A stretch of 64,000 nucleotides of DNA from Paludibacteraceae bacterium (GTDB lineage: Bacteria; Bacteroidota; Bacteroidia; Bacteroidales; Paludibacteraceae). Below, in pieces: positions 35,155-44,900 of this stretch; position 1 is the first letter of the stretch, and each line of letters starts with the position of its first letter. Both the position numbers and the translations under genes were made by a program. The notes below the pieces were generated by a model. The model was given only the letters and a program-made list of their open reading frames with translations. It searched no databases and was not told the origin of the DNA. Location: the NCBI GenBank assembly GCA_905234685.1, contig CAJOIR010000002.1, positions 105,993 through 169,992 on the forward strand. The letters run 5' to 3'.

Positions 35155-36360
35155 ATGACTGTCAACATTTACACACTCACTTCTCCCATTCACAACAAAG
35201 TCGAGACCGAAAAGGCGACAGCCGAATGGATTGGCAGCATAGAGCAAGCAACAGGCAAAGATGTTCTCCGGCTTCGCGGCGAGGACTTCTCAGAATACGG
35301 CAACGGCGACCTTGAACTCTTATATGTGCGCACAGGAGGCACAGAAGGCTTGTTCAAAGCACTGTATGAAAACGAGCCGAGATTAAGAGAAGGCAGACTG
35401 TTGTTGCTCACCTCCGGCAAAAGCAACTCTCTCGCCGCCTCAATGGAGATTCTATCATGGCTAAGAGCACAAGGCAGAGAAGGTGAGATACTGCACGGTG
35501 ATGCAAAGTATGTAGCACAACGGATAATACTACTCGGCAAAGTGAGTATCGCAAAAAAATCGCTCAAAGGCAAGAAGATAGGTGTGATAGGTGAGCCATC
35601 AGACTGGCTCATAGCATCAAGTTTTGACACTGAGGCTATTCAGCGCAAGATTGGTGTGGAGGTTGAGAAAATCAGCATGGAGGAGTTGTTGAAAGAGATA
35701 CGCAAGCGTGACTACCCTATTGCCGCCAGAAAACGCATAGAGACATGCCCGAGCGACTATTTCATAGGAGCACTGGAAATATATGGTGCATTAAAACGCA
35801 TAGTAGAAAAACATGGCATTAGCGCTCTTACACTGCGCTGCTTCGACCTGCTTAGCACAGTTAAAAACACAGGTTGTCTCGCACTCGCACTGCTTAACGA
35901 AGAAGGCATACCTTCAAGTTGTGAAGGCGATGTGCCGGCACTGCTCACCATGATGATAAGTTATGAACTTACAGGCGAGACAGGCTTTCAGGCTAACCCG
36001 TCACGCATCAACCCCGAGACAGATGAGATGGTGCTCGCGCACTGCACCATACCGCTGAACATGATAACACACTACGAATACGACACGCACTACGAGTCAG
36101 GTATTGGTGTGGCTATCAGAGGCAAGATGCAGACTGGACTGGTGACTCTCTGCAAACTCAACGGAGACCTAAGCAGACACTATGCTGCAGAAGGCATACT
36201 GCAAGAAAACCTGACTGAGCAGAACCTCTGTCGTACACAAGTAAAAGTCAGCATACCAGGTGCTGCAAAGTACCTGCTTAACAACCCGATAGGCAATCAC
36301 CATATTATACTGCGCGGTCAGCAGAAAGCACTGATAGACACTTTCATGAACTCATTATGA
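35155..36360 (+). CDS. L-fucose/L-arabinose isomerase-family protein
   Basis: The 401-residue cytoplasmic protein has the layout of the short FucI/AraA-like superfamily proteins: an N-terminal Rossmann-like region (IGVIGEPSDWLIAS, about 141-154) and a C-terminal half with CEGDVPALLTMM (about 261-272). True sugar isomerases are longer and use Glu/Asp metal ligands; I cannot assign these residues here. It may act on an aldose or ketose, or on a related substrate. Its stop overlaps the ATG of the secreted nuclease gene by 4 bases, an odd pairing for an intracellular sugar enzyme. Confidence 0.7.
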   Translation: MTVNIYTLTSPIHNKVETEKATAEWIGSIEQATGKDVLRLRGEDFSEYGNGDLELLYVRTGGTEGLFKALYENEPRLREGRLLLLTSGKSNSLAASMEILSWLRAQGREGEILHGDAKYVAQRIILLGKVSIAKKSLKGKKIGVIGEPSDWLIASSFDTEAIQRKIGVEVEKISMEELLKEIRKRDYPIAARKRIETCPSDYFIGALEIYGALKRIVEKHGISALTLRCFDLLSTVKNTGCLALALLNEEGIPSSCEGDVPALLTMMISYELTGETGFQANPSRINPETDEMVLAHCTIPLNMITHYEYDTHYESGIGVAIRGKMQTGLVTLCKLNGDLSRHYAAEGILQENLTEQNLCRTQVKVSIPGAAKYLLNNPIGNHHIILRGQQKALIDTFMNSL

Positions 36361-38579
36361 AACGAATAACAAACATTATATTTTTGATTGGTATCTGTCT
36401 TAATTGTTTTGCAGATACATATACCGTGATATTCAAAGACGGAGGCACGGCAAATGACAAAACCACAAAACTCTCCGGCACTGCGCCAGAAGACTACATC
36501 ATTCAGGGCGTTGATATGGTGGCAAGCGTTGATGCCGCCTACTGTTACCCAGCAAAAATAGGATATGGCATCAAGTTAGGTACGGGTAGCGCCATAGGTA
36601 TCATCAGTCTTACCATGAAAGATGTTTACAAGCCAACAAAGGTTATAGTAACGGTGGCTGCGTATGATAATTCCACTGATGCCGGTAGTAACAGACGCTT
36701 CATATTTAACGGCACAGAGCAGGCTTTCACCGGTGGAATAGCGCTGACAGACTATGAGTTTGACTTCGACGGAGAAACAGATGTTCAAACCGTCAATATA
36801 TCAGCAAAGATACAGACAAGCAACCGTTTCTATGTATCCCGGATAACAATCGTAGCACCAGACCCTCACCCATACAGAGGCGAGATTCAAGGTCCAAATT
36901 CAATAGACCTTGGATATGAACACTTGTCAGGAGGCATTGCCGAGACAATGACAGAACTGGAGTTTACTGCAAAGAAACTGGCAGGCGACATTAGCATATC
37001 AATAACCGACACTGCCAATCTTTTCAACACAGACGTCAATGCACTGCCGTCAGAAGGAGGCACATTGCAACTCAGCTTCAGTTCAAGCAGGAAAGCACAA
37101 TACTCGGCATTACTCACTCTTTCAGCCACAGGTCTTGACAACCAGCCTGTCAACAAAGAAGTACCTGTAAACATTACCGTCTGCAGTGAGATTTACCATT
37201 CAGGCGAAGCAGACGACCCATATACAATAAAAGACGCGCTAAGCCGAATGGAGGAAATTGCTGAATATAAGACAAGCAATGACTGGTATCATATACGCGG
37301 CTATGTAGCATCAGATGTGTCCACAAGTTTCACAACCGGTGGTCTCAGTTTTTACCTCGCTTGGGAAAATGACACCATATATGTATATGAACTGTATGGC
37401 GAAAGCAGAACCACTATCAAGGCTTCAGACATACAGAGAGACGACACACTGCTCATCAGAAGCCGCCTCAGAAACAACACCAATAGCAACAGGAAAGAGG
37501 TATATCAAGGCGAACTCCTCTCACTGTCTGTTACAACAACCGACTGGAGTCAGCTTCAGCCGGGATACTATGACGCTGTTCAGAATTCCTCAGACACCAT
37601 TCTGAAACGCAAACTTGGAGAGACAATTAGTGGTGGAATTCGCTACAGCTATGGCTCGGGGAATCATCATTCATGGGATGCTTTTTATCATACAGACCGC
37701 GCAGAAGGAAGCATGCTTGTGCTTGATATGTATTCCGACTCACTCCGTTACTTCTCTGCTGACAACCCCACAGCCTCTGTGAAAAACATGGATATTGAAC
37801 ACATGTTTCCGAAGTCATGGTGGGGAGGCACAGTGAACAACGCCTATAAAGACTTACATCATCTGGTGCCAGCGGACTATAGTGCAAACCGCAGCAAGAG
37901 TAATGAAGGTCCTGGAGAAGTGGTAACTGCCACCTTTGACAATGGTTCTTTCAAGACTGGTAAACCGTCAGCAGAATGTCCTGCTACTAAAGTCTTTGAA
38001 CCTGCTGACGAGTATAAAGGAGACTTCGCTCGTGCTTATTTCTATATTCTCACTGCTTATGCAGACTTGAGTTGGGATATGTCAACACCGGCCTTCTATT
38101 TCCTTGACCCGTCATCAAAACTGCTTTTGCAGACTTGGGTGCAAAATCTGTTACTACAGTGGCACAGGCAAGACCCTGTGTCGCCAAAAGAGATACGCCG
38201 TATGGCGGAGGTAAGCAGAATACAGCACAACCGAAACCCTTATATCGACTACCCATGTCTTGTTGAGTATATATGGGGAGACAAACAGAATGAGGCTGTG
38301 GACCTTGGCAAACTGCTGCTTACCACAACTGCAGAATATGACACTACTGACGACAAGAGCGGTTGCACCTGTGAGTGCAAAGAAAACGGTAGTGCCACAA
38401 GTATAGAAGATACATGGCTGAATATCTGTGTCATTGGCAACACTGTTTGGGGCTTGACCGAGGAGGCACAGATATGGTCAACCACAGGTGTGAACATGAC
38501 TATGCTTAACGGCAAATTGCCTGAGGGTCTGTATATCATCACCTCAGGCAATATGAATAAGAAAATAACTGTACGGTAA
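36357..38579 (+). CDS. Secreted endonuclease I-family nuclease with OB-fold-like and sorting domains
   Basis: The 740-residue protein has a signal peptide (MKRITNIIFLIGICLNCFA). A beta-sandwich region follows to about 280, then an OB-fold-like domain (about 285-400: YTIKDALSRMEEIAEY, YHIRGYVASDV). The endonuclease I domain (about 415-640) has DIEHMFPKSWWGG, DLHHLVPAD and NRSKSN as the catalytic His-metal region of NucM/EndA. The end (LPEGLYIITSGNMNKKITVR) is a T9SS-type sorting tail. It would cut extracellular nucleic acids, for nutrient use or matrix turnover. It is translationally coupled to the upstream isomerase-like gene. Confidence 0.85.
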   Translation: MKRITNIIFLIGICLNCFADTYTVIFKDGGTANDKTTKLSGTAPEDYIIQGVDMVASVDAAYCYPAKIGYGIKLGTGSAIGIISLTMKDVYKPTKVIVTVAAYDNSTDAGSNRRFIFNGTEQAFTGGIALTDYEFDFDGETDVQTVNISAKIQTSNRFYVSRITIVAPDPHPYRGEIQGPNSIDLGYEHLSGGIAETMTELEFTAKKLAGDISISITDTANLFNTDVNALPSEGGTLQLSFSSSRKAQYSALLTLSATGLDNQPVNKEVPVNITVCSEIYHSGEADDPYTIKDALSRMEEIAEYKTSNDWYHIRGYVASDVSTSFTTGGLSFYLAWENDTIYVYELYGESRTTIKASDIQRDDTLLIRSRLRNNTNSNRKEVYQGELLSLSVTTTDWSQLQPGYYDAVQNSSDTILKRKLGETISGGIRYSYGSGNHHSWDAFYHTDRAEGSMLVLDMYSDSLRYFSADNPTASVKNMDIEHMFPKSWWGGTVNNAYKDLHHLVPADYSANRSKSNEGPGEVVTATFDNGSFKTGKPSAECPATKVFEPADEYKGDFARAYFYILTAYADLSWDMSTPAFYFLDPSSKLLLQTWVQNLLLQWHRQDPVSPKEIRRMAEVSRIQHNRNPYIDYPCLVEYIWGDKQNEAVDLGKLLLTTTAEYDTTDDKSGCTCECKENGSATSIEDTWLNICVIGNTVWGLTEEAQIWSTTGVNMTMLNGKLPEGLYIITSGNMNKKITVR

Positions 38580-38588
38580 ATTATCTTT

Positions 38589-38637
38589 TATCCTAAGTTC
38601 ATCCTAAGCTCATCCTAACCTAACTGATACTTCACTC
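38589..38637. repeat. Dispersed intergenic repeat, copy 2
   Basis: This copy reads TATCCTAAGTTCATCCTAAG and then CTCATCCTAACCTAACTGAT, followed by ACTTCACTCAG. It matches 23382-23430 over about 45 bases with few changes and also lies between the ends of two convergent genes. Confidence 0.7.
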
Positions 38638-38654
38638 AGTGAATGATGTAGGAG

Positions 38655-39272
38655 TCAGTTATTAACAGGCTTCTTCTTGCGGCGTTTGCGCTTGTTGTTT
38701 TGTTGTGGCACATTGTTTTTCACAACAGTATGCGCGAGTGCCTCATGAAGTTCAGGGAAGTCGCAGTTCAGTTCGCCTGCAGAGAGTACGGCAATGTCTT
38801 CTTTAATATGCGACTCATCAACGTTGTCTTTATTCCATAGCAGGAAGTTCTGTTTCATACGCATGGCAATACGCACTATCAGTTGCTTCTTACGTTCTGC
38901 ATCATTCTCTGCCACAGCTTCACGAATCATACTCTCTAACATGCGACCGTAATGACGGAAACGCAGAGGTATGGTGGTGTTGTATGGCAACACGTCAGGG
39001 TGATAGCGTAGCTCTTCGGGCGTTGGGCGGTTGTATGGAGAGTCTATGTCAAGGCGAAAACCTGACATTAGCGCCAGATGATCGAACATCTTGTGTCTCG
39101 ATTCTTCTGTCTTCAGGTATGGAAACAGGTTTTCCATGGTGCGCATAATAGCCTGCACGCACTTGGTACGCTCTTCTTTGTCCTCTATGGTGAGCGCATA
39201 CTCCACCATGCGCTGCACGTTACGCCCGTATTCAGGCATTATCAGTTGCCCGTTTTGTGTCGAATAATCCAT
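38655..39272 (-). CDS. DUF4290 domain protein
   Basis: The 205-residue protein (from the chosen start MDYSTQNGQLIMPEYGRNVQ) matches DUF4290, a Bacteroidetes-restricted cytoplasmic family of unknown function. It is largely helical, with EDKEERTKCVQAIMRTM and FDHLALMSGF as landmarks. The C-terminus is strongly basic (NKRKRRKKKP), which suggests nucleic-acid or ribosome binding. A longer frame starts at 39332, but 39272 overlaps the stop of the preceding gene in TAATG form and is the more natural start. Translation is therefore coupled. Confidence 0.8.
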   Translation of the reverse strand: MDYSTQNGQLIMPEYGRNVQRMVEYALTIEDKEERTKCVQAIMRTMENLFPYLKTEESRHKMFDHLALMSGFRLDIDSPYNRPTPEELRYHPDVLPYNTTIPLRFRHYGRMLESMIREAVAENDAERKKQLIVRIAMRMKQNFLLWNKDNVDESHIKEDIAVLSAGELNCDFPELHEALAHTVVKNNVPQQNNKRKRRKKKPVNN

Positions 39273-40345
39273 TATTTCTGTTTGATGAGGTAAATCATTG
39301 TCGGATAGTGGTCTCCATATCCGTCCTGCCATACTCCACCCTTGTGGGTACGGAGCGGAGCACCTTTATCCTTACCCTCCTGAACAGTCAGGAAAGGTTT
39401 GTTGAAAATCTGGGCTTTCCAGTAGCTCCACTCCTTCTTGGGGTCTGCGTTCATCAAAGGTTCAGAGATGATAATCTGGTCGAAGAGATTCCATGAACCG
39501 TTGTATGCTAAAGAGCCTATACCGCGGTCAAGCATCTGCCACATAGTGTTGAAATAACCCTGTTTCTCCACATCCTTGCGGTCTTTTCTTGCACCAAGCA
39601 CATCTTTACATGAGTGATTGAAGGGATCATCGTTCAAGTCACCCATAATAATTATCTTTGCTTTGGGCTCTTTCTGGTATATACTATCACATATACTCTT
39701 CGTCAGCATGGCAGCAGTGTCACGAGTAGCACGCGAAGAGAGTTCGCCGCCATAGCGCGAAGGCCAGTGATTGACTATGACATGTATCTTCTCGCCTTGC
39801 AGATAACCTGATACAAGCAGTTGCAGACGCGACTTTACCTCACCACCATCAGCATAATGTGCTTTCAACTCATGACCTTTTACGTGCACTGGTTTGAACA
39901 TGACTGAATCATAGAGGAAACCTACATCCACACCACGACGGTCTGGACCCTCAAGCAGCAGAGGCACATATTTGCGCTGATATTGAGTGTTCAGCTCTTT
40001 TGCAAGGTCTTGCATACACCGTATGTTCTCCACTTCGGCCACACCTACGCAGGCTGCACCTTGGGGAGTTACATCTGTGCCAAACTTTGAGATGGCATAA
40101 GCCATGTTGTGTATTTTGTGAGTGTATTTGAGCCCGTCCCAACGCATACCGCCTTCTGGGAGATACTCATAGTCGTTTTTACCCTCATCATGAATTGTGT
40201 CAAACAGATTTTCAAGGTTATAGAAAGCCACACAAGAGACGCGATAAGGTGTCTTCTCGTTTGTTTTTTCTTTCTTGGGTTTCTTGGCATAAGTGCTGCT
40301 CAGTGCAACTACCAGTGCAAGTGAGAATAGGAATAATCTTTTCAT
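39272..40345 (-). CDS. Secreted endonuclease/exonuclease/phosphatase-family protein
   Basis: The 357-residue protein has a signal peptide ending near STYAKK and a single EEP domain. FYNLENLFDTIHDE (about 41-54) contains the N and E of the metal site. VNHWPSRYGGE and GDLNDDPFNH (about 240-249) hold catalytic H and D residues. A final His region (DHYPTMI) also matches. EEP proteins cut phosphodiesters in nucleic acids or phosphoesters in lipids; the substrate is not clear. It has its own promoter, divergent from ssb. Confidence 0.85.
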   Translation of the reverse strand: MKRLFLFSLALVVALSSTYAKKPKKEKTNEKTPYRVSCVAFYNLENLFDTIHDEGKNDYEYLPEGGMRWDGLKYTHKIHNMAYAISKFGTDVTPQGAACVGVAEVENIRCMQDLAKELNTQYQRKYVPLLLEGPDRRGVDVGFLYDSVMFKPVHVKGHELKAHYADGGEVKSRLQLLVSGYLQGEKIHVIVNHWPSRYGGELSSRATRDTAAMLTKSICDSIYQKEPKAKIIIMGDLNDDPFNHSCKDVLGARKDRKDVEKQGYFNTMWQMLDRGIGSLAYNGSWNLFDQIIISEPLMNADPKKEWSYWKAQIFNKPFLTVQEGKDKGAPLRTHKGGVWQDGYGDHYPTMIYLIKQK

Positions 40346-40379
40346 GGCGTATGTGGTTTTATGTGTTTCTAGTTGTCTG

Positions 40380-40411
40380 CAAAAATACTACATTCTTTTT
40401 GTATCTGCAAA
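40380..40411 (-). promoter_or_regulatory. Promoter of the exonuclease/phosphatase gene
   Basis: On the minus strand TTTG (40408-40411), 20 bases and TATTTTTG (40380-40387) agree with the consensus. It interlocks with the ssb promoter. Confidence 0.7.
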
Positions 40412-40427
40412 TAATTTTGTATCTTTG
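40398..40427 (+). promoter_or_regulatory. ssb promoter
   Basis: TTTG (40398-40401), 18 bases and TATCTTTG (40420-40427) precede ssb. The leader before the ATG at 40495 is about 60 bases long. Confidence 0.7.
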
Positions 40428-40494
40428 CACACCAATTCAAACAAAACATTTGTCTATAATCATTAAAAGTTAAACACATTAAACATTAACAATC

Positions 40495-40920
40495 ATGTCA
40501 TCAGTAAACAAAGTGATTCTTATTGGTAACGTTGGCAATGATCCCGAAGTACGTTACCTTGACCGTGGAGTGGCAATAGCTAATTTCAACCTTGCTACAA
40601 CAGAGCGTGGCTACATCATGCAGAATGGTACACAGGTGCCGGATCGTACAGAGTGGCACAACATCGTGCTATTCCGCAACCTTGCCGAATGGAGTGAGCG
40701 TTACCTGAGAAAAGGTATGAAGATATATGTTGAGGGCAAACTTCAGACCCGTCGTTGGGAGAAAGACGGTCAGCAGCGTCAGCGTACTGAGATCGTGGCT
40801 GAAAACATACAGGTTCTGTATCGCCCCCAACAGACACAGCAGCAACCGCAGGTTGCAGAGGAAGAACCGGCTGCAGAAGTTCTTGAGCCACAAAACCCGG
40901 ATAGTGACTTTATTTTTTAA
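40495..40920 (+). CDS. ssb: Single-stranded DNA-binding protein
   Basis: The 141-residue protein binds single-stranded DNA in replication, repair and recombination. The OB-fold starts SSVNKVILIGNVGNDPEVRY and includes EWHNIVLFRNLAEW and YVEGKLQTRRW. A glutamine- and glutamate-rich linker (about 110-130) leads to the acidic tip PDSDFIF, a slight variant of the usual DDDIPF that docks partner proteins. It is monocistronic, with a strong terminator after it. Confidence 0.95.
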   Translation: MSSVNKVILIGNVGNDPEVRYLDRGVAIANFNLATTERGYIMQNGTQVPDRTEWHNIVLFRNLAEWSERYLRKGMKIYVEGKLQTRRWEKDGQQRQRTEIVAENIQVLYRPQQTQQQPQVAEEEPAAEVLEPQNPDSDFIF

Positions 40921-40961
40921 TACGAGTCGATTGAACTGACACTTCCCTATATAAAACACAT

Positions 40962-40990
40962 CAGAGCCGCTTTTTCAAGCGGCTCTGTTT
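40962..40990 (+). terminator. ssb terminator
   Basis: A 9-base stem (CAGAGCCGC with GCGGCTCTG) with loop TTTTTCAA is followed by TTTTGTT. It is a typical intrinsic terminator on the plus strand. Confidence 0.85.
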
Positions 40991-41082
40991 TGTTATGATT
41001 AAGCAACCCTCGCGCTACTCCTCAATCATATATAAAGAGCATGGTCTAAGTAGAATGAGTTTCTTCCAAGCGAACAAAAAGA

Positions 41083-41862
41083 CTATTTGAGGATTGGTTT
41101 CAGCATCGACTTGTCAAGAACTATCTCTGTTTCGCCAAAGACATAAGGTGCTATTTCGTATGGATTGAACACATAAGTGACAGCGTCTTCTGTAAGTGCA
41201 AAATTGCCGTTAGGGTGTATACTGTCAAACTCGAAACCAGCCTCTATAAAGTCCTCACGACTGGTATATTCGTCCGACTGTTCTATCAGTGCATTCTGAA
41301 GCAATTGAGCCAGTTCTGCCTCTGAACCTTTGATAAAGACATCTTTCTCTGTGAGGCGCGCACCGGTATCAGTGGAATAGTTGTAGAAGAGACGGTTATT
41401 CACTCCGTGTGCACCACCCATATATACATACTGCTCCAACTCGTATGAGAGTACACCGTCAGCAAGCGAGTAGACTCTTCCTCTGAGCACCTGCTCCTCA
41501 GAGAGGTTGGCTGCGAATTCGTCTTCATACTCTTCAAGCCTGCTTGCGTAGGCACGGTTGTTTGCAAGGTACTCTTCCTTGGAAAAAGCCACATAAGCAT
41601 CCATAGCCTCAGCAAGAGTCATGTCTGCATAATCCTTGCCGAAACAGTGTGTCAACAAGTCACGCTGAATGATACGCAACGCGTCAGCGTTGTCGAGTTT
41701 GGTGGGGTACTCCAGTTCAAAACTAAGTGACAGACTGTCGTTACATGCCGGAGTAAGGCAGAAACTCTTCGACAACGATGTCTGCTCTGTTTCTATGGTC
41801 TGCTTGGGTGAACATGATGCAAGCAAAACCATGAAAAGAATAAATAAAGAAAGATGTCTCAT
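41083..41862 (-). CDS. DUF3298/DUF4163 lipoprotein
   Basis: From the chosen start (MRHLSLFILFMVLLASCSPK) this is a 259-residue lipoprotein with a lipobox ending in Cys17. The DUF4163-like region is at about 40-140 and the DUF3298 region at about 160-250, closing with VFNPYEIAPYVFGETEIVL. The family is found in Gram-positive RsiV sigma-factor regulators and many Bacteroidetes lipoproteins. Its role here is unknown, and a lysozyme-sensing role cannot be assumed. A longer frame from 41901 would start inside the promoter, so I reject it. Confidence 0.8.
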   Translation of the reverse strand: MRHLSLFILFMVLLASCSPKQTIETEQTSLSKSFCLTPACNDSLSLSFELEYPTKLDNADALRIIQRDLLTHCFGKDYADMTLAEAMDAYVAFSKEEYLANNRAYASRLEEYEDEFAANLSEEQVLRGRVYSLADGVLSYELEQYVYMGGAHGVNNRLFYNYSTDTGARLTEKDVFIKGSEAELAQLLQNALIEQSDEYTSREDFIEAGFEFDSIHPNGNFALTEDAVTYVFNPYEIAPYVFGETEIVLDKSMLKPILK

Positions 41863-41887
41863 AGAACAATAGTTATATTGGTATGTG

Positions 41888-41895
41888 CAAAGATA
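41888..41895 (-). promoter_or_regulatory. -7 element of the DUF3298 lipoprotein gene
   Basis: The minus strand reads TATCTTTG about 26 bases upstream of the start codon at 41862. Only a weak TTTC is found near -33, and it lies in the stem of the rpoC terminator. Confidence 0.6.
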
Positions 41896-41915
41896 AAGCA
41901 ATTATTTGATATACG

Positions 41916-41953
41916 AAAGAGAGGAATGCTGTTTTTTAGGCATTCCTCTCTTT
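41916..41953 (-). terminator. rpoC terminator
   Basis: A perfect 14-base stem (AAAGAGAGGAATGC and its complement) with loop TGTTTTTTAG lies 30 bases after the rpoC stop. On the minus strand it is followed by TCGTATATC rather than a long U tract. It separates rpoC from the lipoprotein gene. Confidence 0.8.
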
Positions 41954-41983
41954 CTACTAATTAGAAGTCTTGGTCACGATTTG

Positions 41984-44900
41984 TCATGCGTCCTCTTCCT
42001 CGGTATCTTCAGTCTCGTGAGCAGCACGTGCAGCGAGAAGACGTTCATAGTCCTCCTTGTTGTGAACAACAATCTGCTTAAACTCGCGCAGTCCGGTACC
42101 GGCAGGAATAAGGTGACCGCAGATAACGTTCTCCTTCATACCTTCGAGGTAGTCAACTTTGCCATTGATAGCAGCTTCGTTGAGCACCTTATTGGTCTCC
42201 TGGAACGAAGCAGCCGACATGAATGACTTGGTTCCGAGAGCAGCTCGTGTGATACCCTGCAGAACCTGTGCTGATGTAGCGGGCATGGCATCGCGCACCT
42301 CTACAAGTCTCTTGTCACGACGTTTGAGACTGGAGTTCTCATCATGGAGTTTGCGCGGAGCTACTATCTGACCTGCATGCAGGTTTTCGGAATCTCCTGC
42401 ATCAACAACCACTTTCTTGCCCCAGATGCGGTCGTTCTCCTCAAGGAAGTCATTCTTGTCAACGAGTTGTTTCTCAAGGAAGCGTGTGTCACCCGGGTCG
42501 AGAATTTCTACTTTGCGCATCATTTGACGCACAATAATTTCAAAATGCTTGTCATTAATTTTCACACCCTGCAGACGGTAAACGTCCTGTACTTCGTTCA
42601 CGATATAGTCCTGTACAGCGGTGGGGCCTTTGATAGCAAGAATGTCATCTGGAGTCACAGCACCGTCAGACAACGGAGTACCAGCACGAACGAAGTCGTT
42701 TTCTTGTACAAGAATCTGCTTTGAGAGAGGAATGAGATATTTTTTCTCTTCGCCGAGACGTGAAGTCACAGTCAATTCTCTGTTACCACGCTTGATCTTA
42801 CCGAATGTAACTTCACCGTCAATCTCGCTCACAATAGCCGGATTGCTCGAGTTTCGTGCTTCAAAGAGTTCTGTAACACGCGGCAAACCACCGGTAATAT
42901 CACCAGCTTTACCTACAGTACGTGGAATCTTTATAAGCAAGTCACCAACTTTCACAGCATCACCGTCTTTAACCTGCAAGTGGGCATTGAGAGGCAAGTT
43001 GTATGTACGAAGTATATTACCTTCTTTGTCAACGATGTGAGCTGCAGGCATTTTGGTCTTGTCCTTAGAGTCGATGATGATAGTCTCTTTCAAACCTGTG
43101 GTCTCATCGGTCTCAGTCTTGGCAGTCACATTCTCCAGCACGTCTTCATAGCGTACCTTACCCGCATTCTCAATAACGATAGTGGCATTGAATGGGTCCC
43201 ATTCGCAGATGAGAGTACCCTTTTCATATTTCTTACCACTCTCGACAAAAAGTTTGGCAGCATAAGGTATGTTGAATGTAGTCAGAATAACTCCAGTATG
43301 TTCATCACGAAGACGAAGTTCAGTCTGACGGCTTACTACTATAGTGTCAGTATCAGTCTTTACAGTACGGAGTTCCTCGAGTTCGACTATACCATCGTAT
43401 TTGAGAGTATAACTAGACTCGGTAGCCACGTTACCTGCAACACCACCAACGTGGAAAGTACGCAGTGTCAACTGAGTACCAGGCTCACCGATAGACTGAG
43501 CTGCAATCACACCTACAGCTTCGCCCTTCTCTACGAGGCGACCCGTAGCAAGATTTCTACCATAGCATTTGGCACAGACACCATGTTTGGCTTCGCAAGT
43601 GAGTACCGAACGGATTTCGACAGATTCGATAGGAGATTTCTCTATCTTCTCTGCTGCATCCTCACGTATCTCTTCGCCAGCGCTGACATATAGTTCACCA
43701 GTAATTGGGTCATAGACATCGTGTACGCTAACACGACCGAGAATACGGTCATACAATGAAGCGACAACGTTCTCGTTCTTCTTGATTTCTGTTGCAGTAA
43801 GACCACGCAAAGTACCGCAGTCTTCTTCTGTGATGATGACATCGTGACTTACGTCAACCAGACGACGAGTCAGATAACCAGCATCAGCAGTCTTCAATGC
43901 AGTATCAGCAAGACCTTTACGTGCACCGTGAGTAGAGATGAAGTACTCAAGCACTGACAGACCTTCTTTGAAGTTCGACAGAATCGGGTTTTCAATGGTC
44001 TGGCCACCTTCGGCACCAGCTTTTTGAGGTTTAGCCATAAGACCACGCATACCACTTAGCTGTTTAATCTGTTGTTTAGAACCACGGGCACCGGAATCCA
44101 TCATCATGAATACGGCGTTGAAGCCTTGATCAGCAGCTGCCATCTCTTTCATGAGGACTTGAGTAAGGTTAGAGTCTACGTGTGTCCAAGTGTCAATAAC
44201 TTGATTATAGCGCTCGTTATTGGTGATAAGACCCATATTATAGTTCATGGTGATTTCCTCAATCTCCTGGTTGCCTTCAGCTACGAGGTTCTGCTTTTCC
44301 TCAGGAATAATAATATCGTTGAGGTTGAATGACAGACCGCCCTTGAATGCCATCTGATAACCAAGGTTCTTGATATCGTCGAGGAACTGAGCAGTACGAG
44401 CTACACCACAAGTCTTAATCACATTACCGATGATGTCACGTAGAGTGTTCTTTTTAAGCACAACATTTACGTAACCCACTTCTTCGGGCACATAACGGTT
44501 GACGAGGATACGACCAGGAGTAGTTTCAACAATATGAACTACCGGTTGACCATCCACAACATCATGAGTACGAACTTTAACCTTGGCATGCATATCTACC
44601 TTCTTTTCATTAAGAGCAATCTCAACCTCTTCAGGAGAATAGAATACCAAGCCTTCACCCTTTGCACCTGCACGCTCTTTTGTAATATAATACAAGCCAA
44701 GCACCATATCCTGCGAAGGAACAGTAATAGGAGCGCCATTGGCAGGGTTAAGAATATTATGAGAACCCAACATAAGCAGTTGCGCCTCCAAAATTGCTTC
44801 GTTGCTCAAAGGCAAGTGAACTGCCATCTGGTCACCATCGAAGTCAGCGTTGAAACCCGTACATGCCAGTGGGTGCAACTGAATAGCCTTACCAGAGATC

